Below, in pieces: positions 12,210 to 24,416 of a stretch of 64,000 bases of DNA (position 1 is its first letter; each line of letters starts with the position of its first letter). The stretch spans positions 2,604,001 to 2,668,000 of the forward strand of contig CM069448.1 of NCBI GenBank assembly GCA_035610835.1, written 5' to 3'. The stretch is from Ophiura sarsii. Taxonomy: Eukaryota > Echinodermata > Ophiuroidea > Amphilepidida > Ophiuridae. The position numbers and the translations under genes are program-made. The notes beneath the pieces were generated by a model. It did no database searches and had not been told where the DNA came from. It saw nothing but the letters and a program-made list of their open reading frames with translations.

Positions 12210-15200
12210 TGTCATCAGCTTTTTACACCCAAATATAATTTATCATTCAACTCCCAGGATATTTTCAACACTTGGTTGTGATGATTTCTATGCTTTACAT
12301 GAATAATAAATTATTTATAGAATTATCAATTCTAGAGCAAATATTTCGTTTGTACACATTTTGTTGAATGTAATTCAAATTTCCGCGTTCAATCAAGTGC
12401 ACGAGAACATGTTATCACAAAGCAAGACGTTATGCAATTCAAATGTTATTCGGTAAACCCAACAAAAACGTTAATTCCTGCTTGATAGATACTTCACTAC
12501 ATTACAATCCCTAAATCGATAGCACGGTCAGACATCAATGACTTATCTCAATACTAGTATTCATATCATTATCTCAATCAATAGTAGAGATTGACCTGTG
12601 GCCTTGCATTGCATTGCACCATAGGTGATTTTGATGGGCACTGCAGACTCAGGTATAAAGTGAATCAAAATAAATCAATCATATGTCATTCATCGTTATT
12701 ACAGTCCATTCAGGCTATTCATGGAATTGACGCGCGATATTTGAAAGGGATATAATCTCGCTTGACTATTTGTTTACTATAGTTTCGGTGAACACAGTTT
12801 AGTAGTTCGAAATGTCAAGAAATTAGACGTTGTATTACACGGGTTGTTTTCAAATGAGAATAAAATATAACTTTAATATGTAAGAAAGTTCGGAACGCCA
12901 AAAATAAATATGGTGTGAGCGTAAATCATCGAGAAAATAAGCTTTGAATTTTACCCGTACTTGATTCATATATAACTTATCAGTCTGATGAGTCCATGAT
13001 TCATAGATTTTGCAACATCTCACCACCATGGGATAAGCTATCCGAAGTTGCCCATTTGTTCTTTTATCTTACAATCCTATAGATAGTGATATCTGATGGG
13101 CTATTTCTCTAATATCTCCACATTTTGGAACATATGATCCATTCAAATATAGCGTTTTCATCGACAATAGACTACATCTTCTGGTATTATAACTAAATAT
13201 TACAATGAGGCAGACGAAGCAATGCCCTATAGCGTCGCTAGGCGGCGTTGATACTGCAGCTTATATTCAGGAGGCGTGGCCACAGTCATTTTCCGGTTCG
13301 CGATTCCAGTCAAAGAGGGCGCTAGTCATTTTTTCCATTTTTCCCCTTGTGTAACACTTGTGACACATTCAAAACACTCTTTAGCGTTGGAAGGTCATCC
13401 ACTCAGACATCCAGTATCTATACATGTAGTTCTTTGGAATCCTGGCCGGTAGCCAGGTAAACTCTATTTTTAGCATAAAAACATGATCGAGTTCCAGACA
13501 AAGCTTAGACTGCAAGTGCAGAAAACAAAAATACAAAGGAAGTATGTAGTGCAAGCTGTGTGTCACGGTCATCAGATTAATTTTCTATGAATGGTTCCAT
13601 TTCATAACCAAAACATTTCCTTTTTTGTATCACTTAATGTAATCATTACCCTCTCATCACCCACCCCAGCAATCAATTGATATCATCTTTACTAATTATA
13701 ATCAACAAACTCCGAAAAAAATATCAGACTCTGGACAAATCTGGTGCACATTGGTGTTTTCTTGTTTGTTTGGGGAACATCATTATTGGAAACAAAAACG
13801 ATAGATAAGGGGGTGCAGAGAGCCAAGAAGGTACACACTTTTCGGAAACGTAGATAAATTACAACGTAAAAAACCCTATAGGCCTAACTTTAAAAGATAA
13901 AAAATGATATTGAACAACCAGTCAAACAAACAAACAATAAAACACCCCTTTTAAGCCTTTTAAAAGCCTCAACATGTTTTTCAGATTTTTGTACGTGCAA
14001 AATATCAAAATCAATGTTTGTTTTATTGTTATAATGTTGTTGGTTTTTAGTCATTCAAGGCGGCAATATCCTTGCCTTTTATTAATTGGGTTGTTAGTAT
14101 TAACCTTGTTATCGCCACAGAATGCATAGTAAATTTCCCCTTTTCTGCATTCAAACTATATGTAGAAATACTATGAGATCATGAATTTTTGATTGTTGCA
14201 TCTATTGGTAAAATGAACGTAACACCCAATTATTGTATTCAATCTAATTTGCATAAACGGTCACATACACATTATTTCAAGAATAATATGGGCATGCCAT
14301 TTGAACCTGGCTTCATCACGTTTACACTTTTGAACATTGCTGCATCACGTTTTCACTTTGTAGGCCTACTATCTGTACATACGTATATTTACGTCAGCAT
14401 GTTTAGTGACATAATAAGGTCAAGAGAGTAACATAAAAGGTTCCCCTATTATATATTTAGGTTGATGATATCCTGTATTGCATTGACGATAACACGTACT
14501 TCCCAGCGTTTGAATATAATTCGGTAGTCACGTTTACACTAATTTGCCTGAAAAGGTTTAATTGTATAAGCTACCCTTCAAAAAGGCCTGTAACCAAACT
14601 TTCTTTTCTTTTTATAGATTTTTTTTTAAATTGTGTTCCTAAAACAATGGTAAATGGAATTATCTTGGGCATGTACTATGCCGTTTAAAGTTAGAGGGAT
14701 AGTTATAAAAATACAGCATTTCCATGGTGTATTGGTATTAAACAGAGGATTTACCTTACTTCCCATTCCAGAAAAATGTTTACAAAACATGCCTCTTTCT
14801 TTAAGACCGCCCCTATTCCATTTATTGGAATTTTTATTTACTAATGTTACTGTTTTATTTGTTATAGCGCATAGGCCTAGGGACTTGCGCTCAATAAGTA
14901 GTGGTGCTTAGTGCTTGAAACTTCCTATTGCAGCTCAGTCCGGAGCTATACTGGAAGCCCTCTGAAACCTTTGCTCATACCTTTGGAATTAATTGTCCAT
15001 TCTTCGTGGGGTTTTCTGCACAAATTTGCATTGAAAATTGTCAAAAATCAAGTATAAAACTAAAGAATGTCATATTTTCGACTTTAAGACTAATTTTGCT
15101 TGATCGCATCACAATAAGTTTGCTTTCCAATGCTATTGCTTACAATGCTTGTAATTGCACAATTGGCTGTGAAGTTATATGAAATTTAGTAACGTTCAAT

Positions 15201-15429
15201 CTCTTTTGCTTTGATGTTTTGACGAATAGGCCAAAATTTAGAGGTTTTCGAGTCTTCAAATAATTATGAACATTTAGAACCAACATTTGCAATTGAATTT
15301 ATCCCTGTTTAGAAGGACCTTCATTTTTTGAAATATGATAAACATCTTAAATGTGGAAGATTCTAAGCTTTGAATTTTATTTTACATATACCATGGGCCA
15401 CATTTTTAGCAGTAAAATAACAGCAAAAC
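12210..15429. other. Unannotated interval
   Basis: I see no splice-supported exon, known domain or clear repeat in this 3.2 kb. The frames at 13381-13572, 14189-14431, 14654-14911 and 14928-15182 are short and match nothing I recognise. Confidence 0.5.
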
Positions 15430-15984
15430 AATAATACTTAGAAGTTCTTTACATCTATAGTACTTATAATCTGTTTCAGCAAATGTGTCACCTCTTGCAT
15501 TTGCGGATGTGCAAGGTTGACTTGATAAGCCTTATCGCGAATAGGTAAAAATCAATTGATTATTGTTTTCTGATGTATTGTGGGAGAAAAAATGGGGCAA
15601 ATTTGGTCCCTTTTCTCTCCCACAATGCATCAGAAAAAGATAATTAATTGATATTTACCTATTCGCAATAAACTTATGGGGGTTTCTGAAAGATAAAAGC
15701 TCAGAAGAATACTCAGAATGTTACTTTAACAGGTAAGTATTCGGCCAAATATATAATTGGTGTGTTTGTTTATTTGTTTCTTTGTTTAAACGGTCGGTCC
15801 GTACGGACACACGCTTGGGTCCTGAAGGGACCAGGCTCAAGCAAAATACTCGGGGGCTCAAAAAGCCTATGTTACTTGAAAGAGGCACTTAAGTTGATGT
15901 TATTCCCTTGGCCTATGTAAGAAGGTGACACACTTTCTGAAACAGATTATAAGTACTATAGATGTAAAGAACCTCTAGGTATTT
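15430..15984. mobile_element. Foldback element with a second hairpin nested inside
   Basis: Outer inverted arms of about 66 bp lie at 15430-15497 and 15919-15984 and share ATCTATAGTACTTATAATCT. Inside, a second, closely spaced pair of arms of about 75 bp lies at 15523-15597 and 15603-15679, built on GCGAATAGGTAAA and TGTGGGAGA words. Two arm pairs with different sequences suggest one MITE-like element inserted in another. No transposase is present. Confidence 0.65.
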
Positions 15985-16031
15985 TTGATATAGAATGATA
16001 AATTATTAATGTAAATTAGCGTCTCAACAAT

Positions 16032-17697
16032 TATAGCACCAAACTCATTTTACATTTAGGTATGATTCATATATACGTCGGTTGCTATCTACTGAAGATA
16101 GCACCAAATACATTTTGCATTTAGATATGATTCATATATACGGCGGTTGCTATCTACTGAAGATAGCACCAAATACATTTTGCATTTATATATGATTCAT
16201 ATATACGGCGGTTGCTATCTACTGAAGATAGCACCAAACTCATTTTGCATTTAGATATGATTCATATATACGGCGGTTGCTATCTACTGAAGATAGCACC
16301 AAATACATTTTGCATTTATATATGATTCATATATACGGCGGTTGCTATCTACTGAAGATAGCACCAAATACATTTTGCATTTAGATATGATTCCTATATA
16401 CGGCGGTTGCTATCTACTGAAGATAGCAACAAATACATTTTGCATTTAGATATGATTCATACATACGGCGGTTGCTATATAGAAGATAGCACCAAATACA
16501 TTTTGCATTTAGATATGATTCATATGTACGGCGGTTGCTATCTACTGAAGATAACACCAAATACATTTTGCATTTAGATATGATTCATATATACGGCGGT
16601 TGCTATCTACTGAAGATAGCACCAAATACATTTTGCATTTAGATATGATTCATATATACGGCGGTTGCTATCTACTGAAGATAGCACCAAATACATTTAG
16701 CATTTAGATATGATTCATACATACGGCGGTTGCTATATAAAGAAGATAGCACCAAATACATTTTGCATTTAGATATGATTCATATGTACGGCGGTTGCTA
16801 TCTACTGAAGATAGCACCAAATACATTTTGCATTTAGATATGATTCATATATACGTCGGTTGCTATCTACTAAAGGTAGCACCAAATGCATATTGCATTT
16901 AGGTATGATTCATATATACGGCGGTTGCTATCTACTGAAGATAGCACCAAATACATTTTGCATTTAGATATGATTCATATATACGGCGGTTGCTATCTAC
17001 TGAAGATAGCACCAAATACATTTTGCATTTAGATATGATTCATATATACGGCGGTTGCTATCTACTGAAGATAGCATCAAATACATTTTGCATTTAGATA
17101 TGATTTATATACGGCGGTTGCTATCTACTGAAGATAGCACCAAATACATTTTGCATTTAGATATGATTCATATATACGTCGGTTGCTATCTACTGAAGAT
17201 AGCACCAAATACATTTTGCATTTAGATATGATTCATATGTACGGCTGTTGGTATATACTGAAGATAGCACCAAATAAATTTTGCATTTAGATATGATTCA
17301 TATTTACGGCGGTTGCTATATACTGAAGATAGCACCAAATACATTTTGCATTTAGATATGATTCATATATACGGCGGTTGCTATCTACTGAAGATAGCAC
17401 CAAATACATTTTGCATTTAGATATGATTCATATATACGGCGGTTGCTATGCTATCTACTGAAGATAGCACCAAATACCTTTTGCATTTAGATATGATTCA
17501 TATTTACGGCGGTTGCTACATACTGAAGATAGCACCAAATACATTTTGCATTTAGATATGATTCATATATATGGCGGTTGCTATCTACTGAAGATAGCAC
17601 CAAATAAATTTTGCATTTAGATATGATTCATACGGCTGTTGCTATATACTGAAGATAGCACCAAATACATTTTGCATTTAGATATGATTCATACAGT
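16032..17697 (+). repeat. 65-bp tandem satellite, about 26 copies
   Basis: I count 26 occurrences of the unit beginning ATAGCACCAAATACATTTTG, with a regular period of about 65 bp and a few short deletions. Each unit holds a hairpin GCTATCTACTGAAGATAGC with 7-bp arms around a 5-base loop, then the fixed words GATATGATTCATATATACGG. Copies differ by only a few bases, so the array is young or homogenised. There are no unique spacers, so it is not CRISPR. Confidence 0.9.
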
Positions 17698-17782
17698 TAA
17701 GCCCACAATTATTCATACCCCTTGGAAAATATGAGTTTTTTGCGTTTTTCTCATATCTATATCAGCTGTTTGGTGGAAATTA

Positions 17783-18020
17783 CATTTTGCATTTCGATAT
17801 AACAGATATGGCCGTGGCGATCTACTGAACATAGCACCAAGCACATTTTGCGTTTAGATACGACTTTTCGGCGGTTGCTATAGCACCAAAACATGTTGCT
17901 TTTATATATGACTTTGCGGCGGTCGCTATCTACTGAAGATAGCTGAAATTACATTTTGCATTTCGATATAACAGATATGGCCGTGGCGATCTACTGAAGA
18001 TAGCACCAAGCACATTTTGC
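17783..18020 (+). repeat. Diverged tail copies of the 65-bp satellite
   Basis: After a non-repeat break at 17698-17782, four diverged copies follow. Two are nearly identical to each other and carry GATATGGCCGTGGCGATCTA in place of the usual ATATACGGCGGTTGC segment. They look like edge copies that escaped homogenisation. Confidence 0.75.
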
Positions 18021-18403
18021 GGGCTCGGCCTGCGGCCTCGCCTGCAAAAGAGGCTAGCCGGGCGCCCATTATTAATGCTGATGGTCTGCTATTCGTCCTT
18101 TATCTAATACATAAATGCCCGCGCATGAATCAGAATCACATGAAACTATTACACGACAAACAAGAAGATAATAATATATACTTTGTATTCCACATTATCC
18201 GAAGTTTGAACAATAAACAAAGGTTGAACGAAGACATATCCCGTCCAATCTCCACAATGTGGGGTGACAACTGGCACCGTTTAAGAGGTCAGATTGTCTA
18301 TTATGTAGACGCCAATATTGGAAGCACAGTGTTTCTAAAACATTTTAAACTCGAGGAACAGCGACATAACAATACTCCCATGAAATTGGCCCCTGACAAT
18401 TAA
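18017..18403 (+). other. Open frame of 128 codons, uncertain
   Basis: The frame starts at the edge of the satellite in an unusually GC-rich stretch (GGCTCGGCCTGCGGCCTCG) and encodes a mixed, basic protein with TMWGDNWHRLRGQIVYY near the middle. I do not recognise it. It has no splice sites, partner frame or repeats of its own. It could be a transposon fragment or chance. Confidence 0.15.
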
Positions 18404-18429
18404 ATTGAACCTCATGCAAGATTGCCATA

Positions 18430-18660
18430 ACTCCCGATTTCAGACGACGACTGACGACGCTATCAACTGCTGCATGTTACCGACGATTAGACAGGTTGAC
18501 GACAACTGATGACGCTGACGACGACTGATGGCGCTGACGACGACTGACTATATCAATATTATTTGTTCTTGACGACGACCATATCAATATAACTTCGATG
18601 CTAAATTTCCCTGATGGCGCTGACGACGACTGACTATATCAATATTATTTTGTTTCGTGA
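18430..18660 (+). repeat. GACGACGACTGA-rich short repeat
   Basis: Units such as CTGACGACGACTGA and ACTATATCAATATTATTT recur several times in 230 bp. It is simple sequence, not coding. Confidence 0.7.
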
Positions 18661-19039
18661 AACATTTAAAGATATAGTAGTGTAAGGTTTTTTTTCTAGA
18701 TATAATTTACTTCAGAATTCAAGATGAACATAAAAATTAGAGAATAAAGGTATTGTTTTTAGACCGTACCCGTGTTATGTTGTCTGACATAAATGCGGAC
18801 GTTAGTATTATTTTAAGTAGAACAACGACGCCGCAGGCGGAGTTACGGTTCTACGGCGCATAAGATCAGACGACGCTGGACATAGGCGTATTCACGAGTA
18901 TTCAGGTTAAAATATGCGAACGAGGTTACCTGATCAAGTGAATGGGACAACCGCTTAACAACGGTTTAAATTCAAAAAATAGCATTTACAATTGGGATGA
19001 TTAGCCATCCCGAACGGTTTTGGATTGGAAAAATTTTCT

Positions 19040-19195
19040 TCTAACCTATGATGAATTTTATGGGGTCATATAATCAAAATCCATTGTTACATTGAAACCA
19101 ACGGAAATTCAAAATTAACGGCCGTTCGTAGCCACCGTCGTCTGCATAAGATATGCTTTCAGCCATAGATCCAGACGACGGTGGCCACGCGTCCA
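19040..19195 (+). repeat. Dispersed repeat with GCCACCGTCGTCTG hairpin; related copy at 20625-20800
   Basis: TAACCTATGATGAATTTT is followed about 90 bp later by CCACCGTCGTCTGCAT in both places. In the first copy the latter pairs with CAGACGACGGTGGCC 45 bp on, making a hairpin. The second copy instead has the hairpin words AGATTTCTGTG and CACAGAAATC. Confidence 0.55.
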
Positions 19196-19515
19196 ATATG
19201 GCAACGGGAGTGCGCCATTTTGAAATATTTTTAATCGCCGCCCGGTTAACGATGAAAACAATTTAAAAAATAGCATTTACAATGGTTGGTTAGCCTACTC
19301 CAGTGAATTCATCGAAGAGCGATCTTTGGTGCTCGGATGGGGGAGGGGAGATGAGCAAAAATAAGATGTGCTGTCTTCTGGCGTATATTCGCTAGTTGTC
19401 GAAGGATCCCATTTTATTTCAACTTCCAGTCGAACCTCATCTATAATGTGAATTGAAACAATTAAGCTGCCTTATGAACACACAACACTGTTCCAATGCA
19501 TATTATTCTCATCAT

Positions 19516-19644
19516 ACTATCAGCGTGTTTTTACTGAAGAAAAAAAGCAGGCATATGACTGCTAACGGATTAAAATCTGTTGTCTTTTAATCCGTTAGCA
19601 GTCATATGCCTGCTTTTTTTCTTCAGTAAAAACACGCTGATAGT
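19516..19644. repeat. Perfect inverted repeat, 60-bp arms, 9-base loop
   Basis: Bases 19516-19575 are the exact reverse complement of 19585-19644 by eye, with loop TCTGTTGTC. A transcript would form a 60-bp duplex without a mismatch. It may be a young foldback element, a small-RNA precursor or a read fold-back assembly artefact. No target duplication is visible. Confidence 0.9.
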
Positions 19645-19708
19645 GTACCATTCAAAGAGAGACAAATATCGAACCATTTGCGCATTACTGAAATCAAAAG
19701 GCTTTGAA

Positions 19709-19874
19709 ATCGTCACCTGTGATTTCGGCCTATGAATAGACGCACAAAGCTGAAAAAGATCGAAAGTGATGGACTTTGAACATTTACCATAATCGTCACC
19801 TGTGATTTCGGCATATGAATAGAATCACAAAGCTGAAAAATATCGAAAGTGATGGACTTTTAACATTTAGCATA
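19709..19874 (+). repeat. Two tandem copies of an 83-bp unit
   Basis: CGTCACCTGTGATTTCGG recurs 83 bp apart, and the whole unit is duplicated with a handful of substitutions. It is unrelated in sequence to the 83-bp repeat at 47.4 kb. Confidence 0.85.
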
Positions 19875-19879
19875 ATGTA

Positions 19880-22160
19880 GGAGGCCACATTTAATTTTTA
19901 TTTGCTATCTTGTAATGTTTCCAACAGTAAATAATGTTTATTTTCAGGTTGGCCAGGACTGTAGTAAGATAAGATGGTTGTAAAATGATATGAAACTCCG
20001 TATCCCTATGTTCTGTCTGCATGTCCGAATCAATTAGATTTCCTTGTTTTAACACTTAAAATACTTAAAAGTATAGAAAGAAACATTACGCTTACAATGA
20101 TATGGTATCAATATTGAAAGGTACTATGACCTCGAAGGCCACGGAGCTCAAACACAATGGTTCGAAAAAGGTATCTAAATTATTCCTAAATATTATACAA
20201 TTTGAACGTTGACAAACTAATTTTTCCTGACGTACTTGTAAAATGAAAGGTTGTCTTCATCGGGGTATATCACTCTACATGTACCTTTGTTCATAGAGGC
20301 CTGTAGTACAGTAGAGCTTAAAAATGGTACCAAAATAAGACCATTACAAATGAGATGCAGCCAGTGCTTGCCAAATTGAAAGCATTTTTTGAAATGGAGA
20401 AATTGGAAGGAAAAGCTACCTGTCTTTGCAACGTCAATTAAACTGACTCTCACGGCAAAACTTGGGTTATGATGATTAAAGTAGGTGGGTAACATAATTA
20501 TTTTTTATTATGGCCGTTTTTCACTCTACTGATTCCATCGATATTTTCGTCAGAAAATAGCTTCCTCTCCCAGTCAATAGAACGGCTGGGTCACGTGATT
20601 GGAAGATCGGACTCAGATGGATAGACTATAACCTATGATGAATTTTTCAAAATGATAAGATTAACATTCGTGATTACGTGTTATTCCAATACGAATTCAA
20701 AATGTAGGTTTCGCGTGACCACCGTCGTCTGCATAGATTCAGACAAGCTGTAGATTTCTGTGCTTTCAGCCACAGAAATCCTACAACTTCAACAGAGGGC
20801 GCTGTTGCTGTTTTCCGCAAGGCGTCAAAAATTGGGCTTGTAGGCAACGGCGGATCCAGGGGGTGCTGCGGTGGCTGCAGCACCCCGGGGTTTGAAGAAG
20901 AAACAGAAGAACTAAAGGGGGAGAAAAAGGAAAGGGGGAAAGGAAAGGAGACAAAAAAAGAAAAGAGAAGAAAAGATCTAGAAAAGGAAATGGAAGGGCA
21001 ATTATAGTTGGGGGCTATAGAACAAGAAAAGGGCCTATTGAAAGTGTGCGGAAATAGCATGGGCGGTATAGCGATAGGCATAGGCTTTTCTAAAATAACT
21101 AGGCCTATAGGTAATATAAGATTATAAATTCTCTTCTCTTTTAGTATGTTTGTTCGTTCAAAACAAGTATGAAAGTCGCATTTTCGTAGATAATCAAAAG
21201 ACGTTGCTATGGTTCGTGATATAATAGTCTTATCACGCAAATTACGGACGGTTAGTAAATCAGGTTTTAGGTGTAGGCTCCCTACTCAATACCCAACACC
21301 GGGGACCAAAGGTGGAAACCCACCTTTGGATCTATATTAAAGCAAAATAACGGGCAAAATGTCAGATCATAATTATAAAGGAAAATAATTATAATGTTTG
21401 TGAGACTTCAAACTGCTTAGAAATTCCCCCAGCGAGCATCCAAACAAACATCTTCGGGGCCCTTTGGTGGGAACACGCCACACCACTTCTTGACAACCAC
21501 CTAAATGCAATTTTCCAGCGGTCATTACAGCAAAAACCAATTAAAAATGCCTGAATTGTACTAGAAACATATAGGTCTGAAATGGCTTAGAAACTCCCAC
21601 AGAGAGCGTCTAAATTCAAAATTTTCACCACGGCTCAAGATACTCATATTGATGATTTGGTACCAAGCAATAATCAACTGAACATGTCGATAAGTAAAAA
21701 TATGATCAATATGAGAAGTTTTTCATTAGTTTACGGATTTCGGTTTTATGTAATATGGTGGGGTTTTTTATTGGCATTTCCCCCATTGGCCTTCATCATT
21801 TGTTTAATGTTTTGTCGGGGCCCGCTTCGCCGACGCTCCAATCGCTTCGCTCGCTACGCTCTACAGGGGGATCGACGGGCCCGGCCCCCTCCACCAAAAT
21901 ACAAAAAAAAAGAGTGAAATAAAAATAAAAATGGGGGAAAGGGAAAAAGAGTGGAAGAAGAGGGGACAACGAAAAGAAAAAGGTAGGGGGTACGAAAGGC
22001 GGGCGGGGAGGCATGCGAGGGACATAAGAACGTTTGGAGTTTATTGGACGTCGGTCGGGATACATAGGCGTACGTACGTTGACGAGAAATCTGATTTTTT
22101 TTTTTGAGGTAACTAGTATAGCTTTTTTCTGGCATAGGCCTATATAAAAAGCCAATATTG
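19880..22160. other. Unannotated interval with purine-rich stretches
   Basis: Bases 20840-21000 contain GGCGGATCCAGGGGGTGC followed by a purine-rich run, a pattern common at ends of hAT-like elements, but I could not find the matching end. Bases 21800-22020 have a GC-rich core GGGGCCCGCTTCGCCGACGC and another purine run. The long frames here, on both strands, are compositional. Confidence 0.4.
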
Positions 22161-22162
22161 AT

Positions 22163-23135
22163 CGGAAATTTAAAGTGATTGCTTTTCAATAAAATATTAG
22201 TCAAAAGTAGACACCAAATAGCACATTTCGAAAATTGAAAAAAAATCCAATTCTGAGGGGGGGGGGGGGGGGGGGGGCTTACATCACATCTCAGACTCCC
22301 CCCTGTTCGAGCTTTTAAACAATCTATACTTAAATCAGGAAAATATGCTCAACTTCTTTCTTGCATTGGGATCAAAACAAAATATTGATTGGATATGAAG
22401 AGGTGGCTTTTCGATAAAATGTTGGTCAAAAGTATACACCAGATCGCATCAAATGAGTTCGAAAATTGAAAAAAAAATCCAATTCTGAGGGGGGCACATC
22501 CCCCTCAAACGCCCCCTGTTCGAGCTTATAAACCATCTATACATAAATCAAGAATATATCAGTATATGCTCAACTTCTTTCGTGCATTGATAAAAACAAA
22601 ATATTTATTGGAAATGAAGAGGTGGCTTTTCGATAAAATGTTGGTCAAAATTATACACAGATCGCACCAAATGAGTTCGGAAATTGGAAAAAAATCCAAT
22701 TCTGAGGGGGCACATCTCCCCTCAGACGCCCCCTGTTCGAGCTTTTAAACCATCTATACTTAAATCAAGAATATATCAGTATAATATGCTCAACTTCTTT
22801 CGTGCATTGATAAAAAACAAAATATTTATTGGAAATGAAGAGGTGACTTTTCGATAAAATGTTGGTCAAAAGTATACACCAGATCGCACCAAATGAGTTC
22901 GAAAATTGAAGAAAAAAAATCAAATTCTGACGGGGGCACATCCCCTCAGACGCCCCCCTATTCGAGCTTTTAAACCATCTATACTTAAATCAAGAATATA
23001 TCAGTATATGCTCAACTTCTTTCGTGCATTGATAAAACAAAATATTTATTGGAAATGAAGAGGTGGCTTTTCGATAAAATGGTGGTCAAAATTATACACC
23101 AGATCGCACCAAATGAGTTCGAGGGGGGCACATCC
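22163..23135 (+). repeat. About 220-bp tandem repeat, 4.4 copies
   Basis: The word AGGTGGCTTTTCGATAAAAT or a one-base variant recurs at 22401, 22620, 22841 and 23061, a period of 219-221 bp; a diverged partial copy starts near 22163. Units carry G-rich GGGGGGCACATCCCCCTC and AACTTCTTTCGTGCATTGAT. A G tract of about 20 bases follows TCTGA near 22258. Confidence 0.85.
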
Positions 23136-23136
23136 C

Positions 23137-23930
23137 CCTCAGCAGGGGTAGCACTGGCTCAAAAATATTAGGAGTCCTATTACATTTTTCAGGACCCATT
23201 AAGGACTGCAAAAACTAAATTTAAGGGGTCCCCCAGAAATATAAGGGGTCCAGAAGTTTGAGCCTTTATAAATGGTCAAAAACCGATTTAGAGAAATTAG
23301 AGGTTCAGTTCAGCGCAGAGAGCTGGAAAATACTGCATGCAGCCTTTTTGTTTAAGGAACGCGTTTTCCCCGTTTGATTTGAATCTTCTCGACGCTGCCT
23401 CGGTGCAAGATGTGCATCACATCTTCTCCACATCGAACTCTAACCATTTAAATCGGTTCTTCCATCTAGGCTTGTATGCTCTTATTTTCTTAGGTGGAGC
23501 CATTGTTTACTCGAATGGTCATGGATAAAGGTGTACAGCAGCAATGACCAGCAGTAGAAGATACTTATATAATGTTTTGGAAATCACTTGGAACTTTTGC
23601 GGAAGCAATTCGGAAGCGATTTAATGTGTTTAAAAACTTTTAAAAATACAGGATTTGCATTGTAAATAATCTTTTACGGACATTAAAAAATTTACAATGT
23701 AGGAGATTGACAATTTTCAGAATGTTTTAAGGTTTCCACGTCCATACATCGTCAGATTTAAGGTGTCCCTTCATCTTCAATATGTAAACTTACGCGTCCC
23801 ACAAGAAAATGAAGGGTCCTAGGACGCGGGGACGCGCAAGAACGCGACCCTTGCCCCTCAGACACCCTCTGTTCATGTTCATTTTTGGGGGATCGTCTTT
23901 TCACAGCACCCCGGGGTTTGACCATCCTGT
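23137..23930 (+). repeat. Dispersed repeat, second copy (see 140-500)
   Basis: The outer parts match the minus strand of 140-500, with about 400 bp (23270-23690) not present there. The GCACCCCGGGGTTTGA word at 23907-23922 also occurs near 20880. Confidence 0.55.
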
Positions 23931-24380
23931 ATCCGCGCTTGCTTATATAGGTACTGTAACACACCACCCATGATGAAGCTTCGTGTTGAACCATAGCTCC
24001 CATTGAAACGCGTATTTTAAATTTGATCAACTCATCCAAAAATCGACCGTTCCGTCTTATCACGTAGCTAATAGCTTAAGGCCCTGTCACACATACGGCG
24101 ATCAGGCCAGCGATTGCACTGCGCTAAAAAAGTGTATTAGACGCAGTGATAGCGCGGAAAACTGTCCGAAATTGTCCATTTTTAAATCAAGGTCACCCAA
24201 ACCCTTTCACATCCTGCTGCGATCAGACCGGCGCGCGCTTGGATTACGCTGAAACATTATCAAAACGCCAAGCCAAGCGTATCAAGATCTCCACATACCC
24301 CTCAGTGACGCAGTGGGAACTGGCTGGGACTTCAGAGGGTCGTGAGAGGATCCTCATGGTCGTCCTTGAGCCCCGGTGCA

Positions 24381-24416
24381 CCACGCTTGTTTTGTGCATG
24401 CACAAAACAAGCGTGG
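24381..24416. repeat. 36-bp perfect palindrome
   Basis: CCACGCTTGTTTTGTGCA followed directly by its own reverse complement makes 36 bp with no loop. The equivalent site in copy 2 (31699-31734) has one mismatch. It lies inside the CCCTGTCACAC element. Confidence 0.9.

Noticed and set aside
16032..17697. CRISPR-like array
   Set aside because: The repeats are directly abutting 65-bp copies without unique spacers, and the DNA is animal.
20674..22204. Frames of 188, 119 and 116 codons on the minus strand
   Set aside because: They are Pro/Ser/Phe-rich translations of purine-rich repeats without splice sites or family resemblance.
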